DNA of 64,000 nucleotides, taken from Torreya grandis. Lineage: Eukaryota > Streptophyta > Pinopsida > Cupressales > Taxaceae. This document shows positions 38,001 through 49,684 of the stretch, one piece after another (the stretch's first letter is position 1; the number at the start of each line of letters is the position of its first letter). Below the pieces are notes generated by a model, which was not told where the DNA came from, made no database searches, and saw only the letters and a program-made list of their open reading frames with translations. A program made the position numbers and the translations under genes. The stretch lies in contig JARHVA010000001.1 of the NCBI GenBank assembly GCA_037957365.1, positions 16,211,001 to 16,275,000 of the forward strand, in the 5' to 3' direction.

Positions 38001-38230
38001 CTTAGGATCTATCAAAACCCCTTTCCCCAACATAACAATCAACAATAGTAAAATAATTAGCAACAACAACAATGGCTAGTGTAGCAGCAAAATAAATAGT
38101 ATCAAAATCAAAGGTCAAACTAGTAGAATCAATAAACTTAGTAGTAAAACCCACAACGAGAAAATAATGGATAAAACTAATGTCAAAATGGTAACAACCA
38201 ACAAACCTAACATGTAATTGCACATACTAC
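35081..38230 (+). pseudogene. E3 Gag
   Basis: Begins at ATG 35081 (MDPSMYSYTFSRFVYNPRIS). The N-terminal kilobase is Asn/Gln/Pro-rich and full of TAG/TAA stops where Gln is expected. The Ty3 Gag capsid domain lies at about 36880-37270: IPFPLGYKPPKFDNTKGK, then DPKAHLTEFFVTCQLVAY, LLFPRSLVG*ALE*FLKLP, DFDDLSNKFV*HFSYNLEHE and WGEFCKLF. The knuckle-like part at 37855-37925 reads WYHENEFYDYHQVNGYNLQR then C, with Tyr at the first Cys and the His altered in GY. After it comes KNMLENGEIKLDN, as in E1. The protein would form the particle shell and bind RNA. It is clearly a pseudogene. Confidence 0.85.
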
Positions 38231-38639
38231 AATAGGGTTGTAGGTCATATTGTAGGGGGTAGCATTAATACCATCTCTATTAAATCTAGACCAAACACTA
38301 ATCAGTATAGATAATTGATAAACAACAATATTTAGCCAAATTACTTAGATAATCCTTCTTAAACCTGGGAGTACATATAGGCAAACTAGTAAACTAGGAC
38401 TTCCCCTTTTGGACCTTATATCAACAACTCATTCTTGCCACATGACCACATGCAAGTACACCAACAACTAAGACTTATCATGTCTGGGCCCACAGCATTC
38501 CTAGTATTTGTTAGCAATAATAGTCTAGTATTTAATCCTGATTGTGTAATCACAACTCAAAGGTCAAAGAGTACTATCTTAGGCCCACAACCATCTACCA
38601 CTTTGCCTATCAGCCAACCAACTATTTAGCCTCAAAATA

Positions 38640-39480
38640 AACCATTCACTACTAACCAAGACAAGAAATTTGATATTGTGGACCAATTGCAAAAGACACC
38701 AACACAAATTTTTATTTTAGATTTGTTGTGAACATAAATAATACATTAAAATACCTTGAATGAGTTTTTGACCCAATCCACTATTGCTAGTGACATATCC
38801 CCTGATAAATTTCAAGCTTTGGTTGGACACCTAGCTCCAACCCAACAAGTCACATTCAACCAAAGTGATATGTCTTCCCTTTGCCCACTCCATAATAATC
38901 TATTATACATAGAATTGTATATAAAGTGACATAAAGTGAAATGTGTCCTTATAGATAATGGATCAGGCCTCAATATAGTGTCTTTAAAGCCCATCAAGCT
39001 TCTTAGGTACACAATGGCAGATCTCTAACCAAAAATAATAACCATCAAAGCTTATGATAATCAAGAAAGAGAATCATAAGGCACCATTAGTTTGTTAGCT
39101 ATCATTAGGATTTTGACCCATGATACACTTTGCCATGTGCTTGATCTTGAGTTATCATATAACATGCTTCTAAGCAGGCATTGGTTACATGAGATTCATG
39201 CAATCCCATCAATGTTGCACCAATGTATCAAGTTTTCCCACTCAAGGATAGAAGTGAATATTCCAAGAGATTTACACCCATATGTGCACTACAAGCATCT
39301 TGAGGCTGAATTTAAAATATATAGTTATTTGTATGATATGAATCCAAGTTCCAAGCAAGATAAAGGAAAAGCTATACTTATCGATCCTTCATCAAATAAT
39401 TACATAGATCCTAATACCTTGGATTCTCTTTCCCACATGCTACCTCCTAAAGCTTCTAATCATTTCACCATTTGAGATAA
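38640..39480 (+). pseudogene. E3 retropepsin-like protease
   Basis: Upstream block IVDQLQKTPTQIFILDLL and TIASDISPDKFQALVGHLAP, then the retropepsin motif KCVLIDNGSGLNIVSL with the catalytic Asp intact at about 38951. The YNMLLSRHWLHEIHAIPS segment (family: LLGRPWIHxxxxxPS) near 39150-39220 closes the domain. It continues as an open stretch to 39474. Unlike E1 and E2, the active-site D-N-G is retained, but stops upstream prevent expression. It is placed as usual between Gag and the reverse transcriptase. Confidence 0.85.
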
Positions 39481-39729
39481 TAGCTTGGAAGAGTATGTAA
39501 CCCATGATACATTTCATATTGATAATCTTCCTTAGAATCTAAAAACCTTTGGGTGACCTAAATTCATCCCACATATGCATTGGTAATAAAAGAACAAAGA
39601 TAAGGGACCTGTCACATTTGTTCTAGCATCTAGCCTAGGGCTTGACCCTCTTGAAGGGGTGAATCATGGTTATACAATTAAAACCAAGTTGATTGTTATA
39701 AAAATGCAAAGTTTCATAATCCCAATAGG

Positions 39730-40270
39730 ATCATGGAGCATCACAATTATGAAAGAAGAGGCCTCAAACCAAATCAACAAGGAACCATCAAACTAATTTT
39801 CATGACTAAGTATCAAAGACCTTATGGACTTGGATTTAAAATACGTAGGGGTGACCCCACATATCTTATTTAAACTCCCTCACCAATGACTAGTGATGAT
39901 GATGCTAACAGTGAATCAGAATTTGATCATAGTCTCACCTTTCATGACCTAGCTACAACCAACTTATTTGATAACAATGTCATTTTTACCCTTACCTTGG
40001 CCATTTATCACAACCCTTTGCCATTATATTATCCCAAATTGATAGATTGGGACCAACAAGAATCTATTCTACCAATTGATGAGTTCCAAAATGATGAGGC
40101 ATTATGTGACTTTTTAGGCCTTAGAAACAACATTCCATTGGGAGACCATAAATCAGGGTTCTTAATCACATTGGATCCTGCAGCCTATTTTGGAGAGCGA
40201 GTGAACACCTTTATAATTAAAACATTGAGGTCCCAAAGTGAAAACCTATTTGAAGTGCTTTCTAACTAGG
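39730..40270 (+). pseudogene. E3 G-patch-like and linker segment
   Basis: At 39758-39838 the frame reads RRGLKPNQQGTIKLIFMTKY then YGLGFKIRRG, the G-patch-like block that follows the protease in many plant Ty3 polyproteins. A 127-residue open stretch (39886-40269) follows: acidic, with FDHSLTFHDLATTNLFDNN and GERVNTFIIKTLRSQSENLF. It has no catalytic motif and bridges to the reverse transcriptase. Confidence 0.6.
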
Positions 40271-40565
40271 GAAAAAGTAAAGATAAAGGCTAGTCTAGTG
40301 GTAAAAACCTATTTTAGGCACCATTAGATGGGGGTGTTAAATTTTCTTCAAATTTAGACCAGGAGACCACCAACGATGAACTTGCCTATGGATCAGAGTT
40401 TAGCTTTGAGAAAAAATAAGTATTTGATCAAATTCTTGAAGAATTTTTGATTTTTTTATTATATGGCCAGATCTCCTATTAGGGGACTCAAATTCATCAT
40501 GCCTAGGAGAAGTTAAAGATCAAGTCCTAACAAAGGACCCTGACATAATCCAATAGTTCAAGACA

Positions 40566-41690
40566 TTGCCTACTATCCTAGAAGATGGTTTGACCCTTCT
40601 AGTTAAAGCTACAATAGAGGTAAATATTGAGACTCCATCAGACCTAAAATGGATAAAATTAGGCACATCCTTCATTGAGGAGGAACATGATATGTTTACA
40701 GCTCTATTAAGAGAATTTGTAGATATCTTTACATGGGCCTATTCTAACATGCCAAGTTTAGATCCCACCTTAGTTATGCACCACCTTATGGTTAATCTTG
40801 ATGCCAAACTGGTAAAACAAAATTTACATAAGATGCATCCTTTCAATGCTATATTGGTAAAGAAAGAGTTGGAAAAACTCTTAGAAGCAAGATGTATCTA
40901 ATCCATTGACTACTCTAAATGGATCTCTAATGTTGTACCTATTAGTAAAAAGCCTGAAGGGATCAAAATTTGTACTAATTTTTAAGACATCAACAGAGCT
41001 TGTCCTAAAGATGATTTTCCCTTACCTAATATCAACATGATCATCAACTCCATGACTAGTTATGAAATGCTTTCACTCATAGATGGATTTTCAAGATATA
41101 ACCAGATTAGAATGGCACTAGAAAACCAACATAAAATAGCATTCATCACTGTATGGGGAACATTTTGTTATTAGGTAATGCCATTTGGCCTTAAGAATGC
41201 TAGAGTTACATATCAAAGGGCCATAACTATCATATTCCATGATATGATGCATGATATTGTAGAAGACTATGTCAATGACATATTAGGAAAATCCAAAACT
41301 AGGGCCGACCGTCTAGCAGTGCTACATAAGATATTTGAAAGATTATAGGAGTACAAATTCAAACTCAATCCAAATAAATGTGTGTTTTTTGTAACTTCAG
41401 GCAAACTACTTAGCTTTATCGTGTCTTATAGAGGTATTGAAGTCGATCTAGCTAAAGTCCATGATATAACCAAGATGTCACCACCAACTAATTTAAAGCA
41501 ACTCTATAGTTTGTAGGGTAAGATCCAGTCTATCTAACATTTCATATCTTAGTTAGTAGACAAGTACCATCCATTTACACACCTTTTAAAGAAGGGAGTT
41601 ACATTTCACTGGGATGATCACTGCCAAATTGCCTTTTAATAGCTCAAATTCTATCTTGTTAATCTACATGTTTTATTACCTCCTATACTA
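40566..41690 (+). pseudogene. E3 reverse transcriptase
   Basis: The N-terminal 111-residue frame reads FVDIFTWAYSNMPSLDPTLV and LVKKELEKLLEARCI. The core follows: SKWISNVVPISKKPEGIKIC, DINRACPKDDFPLPNINMII, LSLIDGFSRYNQIRMA, VMPFGLKNARVTYQRA and VEDYVNDILGKS. The family active site is Y-V-D-D; here the first Asp is Asn (codon 41274-41276), so the enzyme is dead even apart from about five stops. The thumb region KLLSFIVSYRGIEVDLAKV is also recognisable. It would copy the element RNA to DNA from the tRNA primer. The neighbours are the protease linker and RNase H. Confidence 0.92.
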
Positions 41691-42090
41691 CAAAAACCAT
41701 TCTTACTATACCTATCAGTTATCGACCATGATTTGGGGGCACTCTTGGCTCAACATTATGATAATGGAAATTAGCATCGTGTATACTACCTAAGACGTAC
41801 TTTGGTTACATATGAACATAATTATGCACATGTTGAAAAAGCCTTGTCTAGCAATAGTCTTCATAACTCAGAAACTATGTCATTACACATTAAATAATAA
41901 GACCACGGTCATTCCAAAAGTAGATCCACTCAACTATCTACTATCTAAAATAGCTTTGCAAGGAAGAATGGCTAAATGGATCATGATTCTCGGTGAGTTT
42001 GATATAAAGTATGTTAATCAGAAGGAAATCAAGGGACAAGTTATTGCAAATCAACTTGTTAAAGCACCTCTCATAGACACATAGCCACTC
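41691..42090 (+). pseudogene. E3 RNase H (retroviral-type, first copy)
   Basis: After the reverse transcriptase thumb the sequence reads LLYLSVIDHDLGALLAQ, then RVYYLRRTLVTYEHNYAHVE, and, after a frame change, KWIMILGEFDIKYVNQKEIK GQ-VIANQLVKAP. These are the usual blocks of the Ty3 RNase H domain (LYLAVS...GAVL, YYxSRxLxxxExxY, DIxYxxxxxxKGQxxADxLA). The closing Asp is altered to Asn (VIANQL for ADFL). It would degrade RNA in the RNA-DNA hybrid. Confidence 0.8.
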
Positions 42091-42159
42091 ACATTTCAAT
42101 TTTTTGATGAATCTATCATGATCATCATTGACACACCCCTTGATTAGCAACCCTAGAAA

Positions 42160-42530
42160 CTGTATTTTGATGTTTTATTCACTACACATGGATCAAGGGA
42201 AAACCTATTATTTATTACACCATAGGGGGATCTAATCCCTAAATCATTCAAAATTAGCTTTCCTTGTATAAATAACATGGTTGAGTATGAGGCACTTGTT
42301 GTAGGACTTAGACAAGTAGTGCATTGGAATATATCTCATCTTCAAGTTTATAGTGATTCTCAATTAATCAACAATCAAGTCACAAACTATTTATAGACCA
42401 AAGATGACAAGTTGGTTCTATATAAAGCCATGGTTGACACTCTTAAGTAATAAATTGCCAATATTCAGTTTGAGCATATACCAAGGGCTAGTAATAGAAC
42501 TATAGATGCCATGTTAGTTCCTCATTGAAA
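42160..42530 (+). pseudogene. E3 second, archaeal-type RNase H
   Basis: Reads LYFDVLFTTHGSRENLLFIT, PKSFKISFPCINNMVEYEAL VVGL, HLQVYSDSQLINNQVTN, and IQFEHIPRASNRTIDAML. This is the pattern of the extra RNase H of Tat-group elements (FDGAS...NNxAEYEA...VxGDSxLVxxQ...HIPRxxNxxADAL). It lies between the first RNase H and the integrase, which is the diagnostic order. The catalytic positions V-E-Y-E-A and Y-S-D-S are retained, while the opening D-G is D-V. Stops occur at several Gln or Trp sites. Confidence 0.8.
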
Positions 42531-43820
42531 ATTGTCAACACCAACTCATGAACCTTCAACCATTGCCATGATTTGTGATATTATTGGTCCTAATTCTATC
42601 TCATACTTAGACCTTTACAACTACCTTCATGACCAAGTTATACCACCTAACCTATCTCAAAAACAAACCAAAGCCTTCATTCATCATTCCACTTGTTATA
42701 TTCTAGTCGGATCTACCCTTTATCATCATAGTTTTGATGGAACTTTTCTTTATTGTTTAACTTTGGTAGAGTCTACACTAGCATTAAGAGAAGTTCATGG
42801 AGTACGTGGTGATCATTCTAGTTGGGTAGTCCTATCTAAAAAGCTTTTGCATATTGGTTATTATTGCCTATGTAAAAAAGTGTCATAAATATCAATAGCA
42901 TGTTAATCTGATTCATTCCCTAGTAAAAACTCTAAAACTGATGTTGACACCATGGTCATATTCTATATGGAGACTTAACCTCATTGACAAGATTAACCCC
43001 ACTTCATCTGATAGCCATAAACATATCCTTATTGCTACTAAATATTTCACTAAGTGGGTTGAAGCAATACCCCTCACTTATGTGACTAGAAAACAAATTT
43101 ATAAATTCATCTTTAACCATCTCATTTTCTGCTATGGTATCCCCTTTGACATTATATCTGATAATGGAGGATCATTCAAGAACAAAGATATAGATCAGCT
43201 ATGTACTGAATATAACATCACACAACATTTTTCTATAACATATTACCCTCAAGGTAATGGCCAAGCTGAGGCATCTAAAAAAAACATTATCAACATTCTC
43301 AAAAGCTATTCATAATTGGCACCTCCATATATTCCCTACCCTTTGGGCATACCATACCAATCATCATACCCCCATAGGAGCTACTCTATACTTACTTGTT
43401 TATGATATTGAAGCCATCCTTCCCATTGAGGTTGAATTACCTTTGCTACACATCTCTTTCAAGCATGCCCTGGATGATCATGACTATTGAGTAGCTTGCC
43501 TGTAAGAGCTAGATCTACTTGATGAAAAAATAGTCACACTCAACAATCTTCAAGCATATCAAAACTGACTCAAAGGCCACTATAATCGACATGTTAAGTA
43601 TAGAAAATTTAAACTTGGTGATCTTATTCTTAAAGAAAACTAAAAGAATACCATGGCTAAGAAGAAACATAAAGGGAAATGCAAACCAAACTAGATAAGG
43701 TCTTTCATCATCATTACAGTTTATGGATCAAGAGCATACAAGTTTGCCACACAAGATGATGATGAACTTCTAGAGCTGATGAATATTATTCATATCAAGT
43801 GGTACCATGCTTGAGTGCTA
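42531..43820 (+). pseudogene. E3 integrase
   Basis: The N-terminal part (42532-42888) includes the HHCC-type block REVHGVRGDHSSWVVLSKKL, then CHKYQ*HVNLIHS after a +1 change in an A-run near 42873. The core reads RLNLIDKINPTSSDSHKHIL, FTKWVEAIPL, IISDNGGSFKNKDI and YYPQGNGQAEASKK. The first catalytic Asp (family GMDLIG) is Asn at 42977-42979. The second Asp (SDN) and the Glu (QAE) are kept. A C-terminal basic domain at 43600-43815 (KYRKFKLGDLILKEN, KWYHA) ends the polyprotein. It would insert the DNA copy with the 5-bp duplication seen at this locus. Confidence 0.88.
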
Positions 43821-44330
43821 AGGTGTATTGTCTATAAGGACCATTTTAGTTATGCCATTTTGTCACTATTCTTGTTTTTACAAATATTATCCTTGTCAAT
43901 CTCTTCATCATATCCACTTTCCACTTCCATTTTATCGACCCAGTGTCTTCTAAAAGCCTAGCCTATTTGACCTTAGTTTTTATCATTCATTACATAGTTT
44001 CAGCATCGAGGTATCTAATTAGTTCAAGTAATTCAAATAGAAAACATATTTTGGGATAGTGTGATAGAAGTTTTGGTAGTTACATCCTTGATTTTTTATT
44101 CCTTTCTTACCACTACTCTTGTTACTAATTATAACCACCTTTGGGAAAATTAGTACCATTGATTTATGCTATTGTGTCATATTTATAACTACCTATGGGT
44201 AAACTAGGGGTAATATTAATCCTTAAAGTATCAACTTGCTACTTTATATGCCACACTATGCCTTTCTACTAACTATGCCTATTTCACTTGAATTGACTAT
44301 TGCACTAGTTGAGTTCCTCTATTGTAAGGG

Positions 44331-44410
44331 TAGAACTACAGTGACATGAGGTCATACTCTGGGACTATGTAAGCAGCACTCAATAATTTTTTAGGTTGGC
44401 TTAGTCACCC
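44331..44410 (+). repeat. Shared 3' module, E3 copy 1
   Basis: Reads GAACTACAGTG, a variable middle, CTATGTAAGCAGCACTCA, then AGGTTGGCTTAGTCACCC. This matches the sense strand of the E1 tandem units (GAACTACATTGG...CTATGTAGGTAGCACTCA...GAGGTTAGCTCGACCACC). Confidence 0.8.
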
Positions 44411-44417
44411 TTCTCCA

Positions 44418-44780
44418 CCATACTCTCATTGTTTTGTGAGTAACCTAAACCACGTTGTCACCATTTTATGAACAACCTAAGTTTGAATGCTCTCGCCATT
44501 TTATGACTAACCTAAGCCATGCTCTCACCATTTTATGAGTAACCTAAGTTTGAATGCTCTTATCATTTTAAAAATAACCTAAGCCATGATATCACTATTT
44601 TGTTAATAATCTAAGCCATGCTCTCACCATTTTGTGAGTGACCTAAGCCATGCTCTCACCATTTTACAAGCAACTTAATCCATGCTCTCATCATTTTGTG
44701 AGCAACCTAAGCCATGCTCTCACCATTTTGTTTGCAACCTTAGTTTGAATGCTCTTGCCATTTTGTGAGCTTGAACCATT
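44418..44780 (+). repeat. 32-bp hairpin satellite, about 11 units
   Basis: Units close to CATGCTCTCACCATTTTG then TGAGTAACCTAAGC repeat about 11 times, with three units 3 bases longer (TTGAATGCTC...). Most units hold the inverted repeat CTCAC-CATTTT-GTGAG. It lies directly downstream of module copy 1. Divergence between units is moderate. Confidence 0.9.
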
Positions 44781-45055
44781 TAGTGTCTCATCATTCTTGA
44801 TCGAGTTGAGATACTTCAAACAAATTTCAAGAACATTTTTAAAATCATTAAAAAAACCAAAAACATTAACCACTTCTTTGCTTTAAGGATTCTGGATATC
44901 CTTACTAAGTTACAAGCAAATCACTTATCATTTAGTTTCTCCATCCTTTTTGACCTTTTTCTCTCATGCACTTACCATTTTCTAAGACCATTCCTCTTTT
45001 TCTCTAACATCCATTCTATTTGTTTTCATCAATTATCACATTCTTCCCATTCCTT

Positions 45056-45163
45056 GGGAGAACTACATTTAGATTGAATTTTTTTTATTGGATATTACAT
45101 CCATGAAACTATGTAGGCAGCATCCACTTGCCTAGTGCATATGGAGACAGCTTAGCCACCCCC
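45056..45163 (+). repeat. Shared 3' module, E3 copy 2
   Basis: Reads GGGAGAACTACATTT, a variable T-rich middle, CTATGTAGGCAGCATCCA, then AGACAGCTTAGCCACCCC. The arms are the same as in E1 and the middle is longer than in copy 1. Confidence 0.8.
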
Positions 45164-46307
45164 TTCCTTTTATTCTATTCCCCCATTTTATTCATTTGTT
45201 AATTTTTCATCTATTTTATAGTGGCAATCTTCATAGGGTTTCTATTACATTGTTTGTTTGTTTATTTCTACTTATTTTATTTGTTTGCCTACCTATTTGT
45301 TTACTGTTATCACTGTTGCCTTGATTCAGTTTATGTGTGTTCACTGGGTGATTCCTTGCCCATACTTATACTTGAATCCATCCATATTCATATGTTTACA
45401 TTGTTATCATGGTTTCTATCATTGGTGCATTATTTTATATTGATTATTGGATTATAGGAGTCAGTCCTCATGCATATTTTGGCTAATTCCTCATGATGCT
45501 ATACCATGATGCCTATCAACACGTGCTACAAAAAACCTCAGCTTCAAGTAGTATATTCAACAATGTTGGCATCTCTTCATCACTTACATCTCAATTCACT
45601 CCTAATCATATCCCAAATAGAGTAATTAACCACAAAAAAAATTCAGCCTTTATTTGTTCGAACAAGCGTCTCCCTACTAGTAGGTTGTTCCAATTCATCA
45701 TTACCCTCTGTGTTAATTTATCATCATCCTCAACCAATTTTATCATGTTTTCCATAATCGAGGTCCAATGATTATAACAACATCTGGGCAAATCATTACA
45801 CATCATCCCACCTACATTTCTCAATGTTTATAACCATCTTTAGGCAAATCATTATGTTATCACCACTTAATTTTTTTTACCTATATAGGGCATGTTATCT
45901 TGTTTATGTATCCTAACTAAGGTAGATCCATCTTCTTAATGATTATAACACCTTTAGGAAAATCATTTTGTTATCATACCATGTTACCACTATCAGAATA
46001 CAATGTTTATAACTACCTTTGGGCAAACCATTGTGCACCATCCCATTTGCATTCTCAATGATTTTGACTACTTTTTCAATATCATTATGTTTTCATCCCA
46101 TCATCTTTCCTTTCTTTAGTCCCCTCATTTCACTTCTTTCTTTTTGAGGGACTATGTGCCAACCTATTTCTACTAACCATTCCCTTGAGGAGGCATCATA
46201 CACTTATTTTATCATCATTATAGTTCTAGGCATGCAAGACCTTTTCATTCTTTGAGAAGATGTTATTATGCTTACAGCTTACAACACTTTTCAAAATAAG
46301 GGCAAAC

Positions 46308-47498
46308 TATAGACACCTAAATTTGGCCACCAATAACCTCCAATCAGGATTTTGGCTAATTTCCACCCAAAATGCACAATTTAGCTTAAAAACACTAAAT
46401 CATGTTGAATGATATGAAACTGACATATTAAAATGTTGATTTTGGCTAGGGTATCCCTAAATGGGGTAATGTAATTTATGGGCCAACTAACTTTGATTAG
46501 ATCATTTTGAGTTAAAATATTAATTTTGCACATGGGTGCTCTAGATTGTTCTTTTCTATCAAATCTTATGCACAAGATACATACCTTTGCTATTTTTTAT
46601 TGGTAACATTCTAAATGGTAATACGGTTCCAATGCATCTGACATCACCTTCCAATTCTAATCTAGTCAAATTTTTTACTAATAATAAGGAATTCTAATCA
46701 ATTTGGGTAATTTGTGCATAAATTACTTAATCATGCTTAAGGGATAATTAATCCAAATTAGGGCCTAATCAATAATTTCATGGAAAAATTTTAAATACTT
46801 ATTTTTTGAAATGAACATTGAATATCTACATCATCAAGTGACCTCATTTCTTAGGAAGACATCCCTAAGCCATAAATGGCTCAAATATTAATATTCATGC
46901 CCCCCATACCTCATCAATGCCTTTCATGATGTCCTCCATGCCTCTTAATTTCCACTTCTTCCAATTTCATGATGAGGATAATTACAAACTTAATTCTAAA
47001 AATGGAATAAATCCTCAACCACACATCTCAATCTTGATATGGATGGTTCAGGTTGGTTCTAGACATTCTCAAAAATATATAAATAGAGAGGCCATGAACA
47101 TCATTTCTAATCTATTTTTGGTGTAAAGTTATTATGCTTAAATATCTTCAAGGAATTGATTATGCAAAGTTATACTACCAAATTGATTTCAAGCCAAGCC
47201 AAGCCAAAGCCACAAGGTGCCAATGAGAGATGGAGGTAGTCAAGCTTCCATTGCCAAGGACTTCATGTGCACAAACTGAGCAAGCCACCACTACAAATGT
47301 ACTTTGAGAATCCAAAAAATTTGAAGGAATTATTTTATTTTCATTCCTTCTTTTTTAGTTGTGTTTGTCATTTACTTTTGTTAACTAATCTTTCTCTAGT
47401 GTCTAGGCCTAGAGATGTTATGTTATTAGTTTGTTTATTTCATTTTGGAACTAACACCATACTAACCATCCTCTCTTGATTCAAATTCTTAGATCATA
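46308..47498 (+). repeat. E3 3' LTR
   Basis: 1191 bp pairing with 31367-32571. It starts TATAGACACC (TG changed to TA) and ends AGATCATA (CA changed to TA), both C-to-T / G-to-A changes. The AATCA target copy follows. The TATA box is retained at about 47075-47088. Confidence 0.9.
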
Positions 47499-47503
47499 AA
47501 TCA
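47499..47503. repeat. E3 target site duplication, right copy (AATCA)
   Basis: Identical to 31362-31366 and directly after the 3' LTR end. Confidence 0.85.
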
Positions 47504-49595
47504 CACTCATACATAAGTTAAAAATATTTTTCTAGGCATTTAATGGCTTCTAAGTTTTAACACTTAGGTAATTAAGCCTAATTGGCCTAATTGGCCCATG
47601 TTTTCAACAAGGAGAGCTCAATTGGCATTGACATGCCAATACAATAAGTTAATGTAGGAATGTTACCTTGATAACTGATCCCTAAAGGGAATTCAATGTG
47701 CATTTCATGGCTATGATGAGAGGTTGAGATAGTTTCTTGATTTTACCACTTTGATGTAAAGGAAAGTGGGTTGTTACATGGTTATAATGGCCTAATTCAT
47801 GATTGTAACTACCACAAAATGGAATGGTTGAAATTTATTAGGAATGTTCATGCTCTGAAAGATTTTAATGAGTCATTTATACCCTTTACCACTTCACTCC
47901 AATGCTAACACCTCATTCAAGGAACCATCAAAGAAGAGTTACACATGAAAAGGGCTAGAGAAGATGCTTGCAATTATAATAACTAAAGAAAAGTCAATAA
48001 TGGTCATTAATGACCCTCCTCGCCACTTTTCCACACCATATTCTCATTATTTTCTCCTCATCTCTTCTATATATTCAAGTATTTTGGCCTTAGTTTGTAT
48101 CCCTCATGCTGGTATGAGGAAACTCTTCTAGTATTTATACTTTTGCATCTATTTGGACTGAATAACATACTTTTTTAGCTCTTTCATGGTGACATTATAG
48201 TGTATTCATACTTTTTGATATGCAAATGTGATGGTTTTATTTCCCTTATAGGTATTTTTTAACCTATATGTCAATAAAGTGTCTTATTCAAGTCATGTGA
48301 AGTATACAAGTACAGGTAATGGATTCTTGAAGTGTGTCATGGCTAGTGAGAGTCTTATAATAGGTCTGCTTATCATAACCTTGGTATTTCATTCACTAGT
48401 ACAACCTCCGCATGGAACACATATGCTTAAGGACTCATAAAGATGACTGTTTAGTTGTGTTATGCCCATTAGTGTGTTAAGATTCTAATTTGAATGAGTG
48501 GATAGAAAAATTATCACGTGTATCACCACATTTTAGAGTAGGTTTAATTCATACATATTCTCTACCCTTTCTATCCCAACTATTTAAGTCTTAGATAGAG
48601 CATTGGAATGAATAAATTAAAGGAGATATCCCCTTAAAATCTAGAGGTCTGACCCATGCATTAGGTAACCCACATCCTAGAGTCATTCCTATGTTATCTT
48701 AGGTTTGAGGTAAGGACATGAATAATCCTCTCCTCATCAAGGGTGAAACCTAGAGCTCTAACACTTATTTTTTGAGATGGGAGCATGAACCTAATTATAG
48801 GGATACAAGCTACCACCATTCAAAACTTTTATATTATATGTTTAAGCACTTGGAGCATCATGAGTAATCAATTTTCATCCCTTCATTAAGGGAGAGTTGG
48901 AGAATTTCATAATCATAGTCATCAAAGCAATCAATATTATCCATGATGAGAGATAAAGAACTTAAAAATTAGGACAAGTTAGAAGATAAACATCTAAAAT
49001 AAAATACAAAAAAATGATGCTCAAAGATTGGGTTCACCAAATGTTTAACCCTAAAAATCCAAATCAAGGGATCAAGGGTTAAGAATATAGAAATGAATAA
49101 GCACACTTGTGATAAATAGATCTATAGTAGGCCTATTAATTTAAAAACTTAGAACATATACTAAATTTATTATGCTAAGATATGCTAAAAATTAAAAGTA
49201 CAATTATGTTATATATTGAAATGATAACAAAAATAAATTACTTAACTAATTTTGATGCTAATACAAATCTAGATATGGAATAGATAGGAAGTAGACTAGA
49301 ATAGTATTCTAAAATAGTCACCAAATTTTGGATTTAGTGCCTCTATAACTTCAGACACTTACATCAACCTTGGATGGTTATGTTGATGCTAATGTTCGAG
49401 TCAGATGTAAGTATTCTATATAAATTACCTTTTGGAATAAGATGTGACCACTTAGATGATTCTAAGGATTTTATCACCTTTATTCTGATGAATTTAGATC
49501 TAGGTCATGGATTGTCACTCTTTGTCAAATAACAAAACTCTAGTTATTCCCCCTCATAGTGATAATGGGAAAAATGGGTTAGTGGGCACATAATG
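47504..49595. other. Unassigned sequence downstream of E3
   Basis: No supported gene on either strand. A TATA-like CTATATATTCAAG at about 48067 follows a C/T-rich stretch and could be an LTR promoter relic, but no LTR ends were found. Confidence 0.35.
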
Positions 49596-49684
49596 TCAAG
49601 CTACCTCAAAAATCCTTCTATTAATGAGTGTTGCCTACATAGATAATACTCTGAAGATGTCCTTAGACTTACGTATTTCTCCCC
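49596..49684 (-). repeat. Orphan copy of the shared 3' module
   Basis: The minus strand reads GGGGAGAAATACGTAAGTCT, then CTATGTAGGCAACACTCATT, then TTTTTGAGGTAGCTTGAC, in the same order as the E1 and E3 modules. No element ends are visible around it, so it probably marks a buried minus-strand Ty3 3' region. Confidence 0.65.

Larger units (their letters stand above)
43821..46307 (+). other. E3 3' region with repeats
   Basis: 2.5 kb between the integrase and the 3' LTR without a supported gene. It holds two copies of the module shared with E1 and E4 (44331-44410 and 45056-45163), the 32-bp satellite (44418-44780) and six copies of ATAACTACCTTTGGGCAAA-like words. A weak purine run (AAAATAAGGGCAAAC) precedes the LTR at about 46293-46307. 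Confidence 0.8.
31367..47498 (+). mobile_element. E3: near-complete Ty3/gypsy Tat-lineage retrotransposon
   Basis: A 16.1-kb element with matching LTRs, 5-bp target duplications, primer site, 2.5-kb leader, gag, protease, G-patch-like motif, reverse transcriptase, RNase H, a second archaeal-type RNase H, integrase and a 2.5-kb repeat-rich 3' region. The second RNase H between the first and the integrase marks the Tat group (which includes Ogre and Retand), as do the long leader and repeat-bearing 3' region. A hand alignment of the first ~173 bases of the two LTRs gives about 24 differences, mostly transitions, so the insertion is old. Every coding domain has stops, and the catalytic residues of reverse transcriptase and integrase are changed. 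Confidence 0.92.

Noticed and set aside
44418..44780. CRISPR-like array
   Set aside because: The units are contiguous 32-bp tandem repeats without unique spacers, in a plant retrotransposon 3' region.
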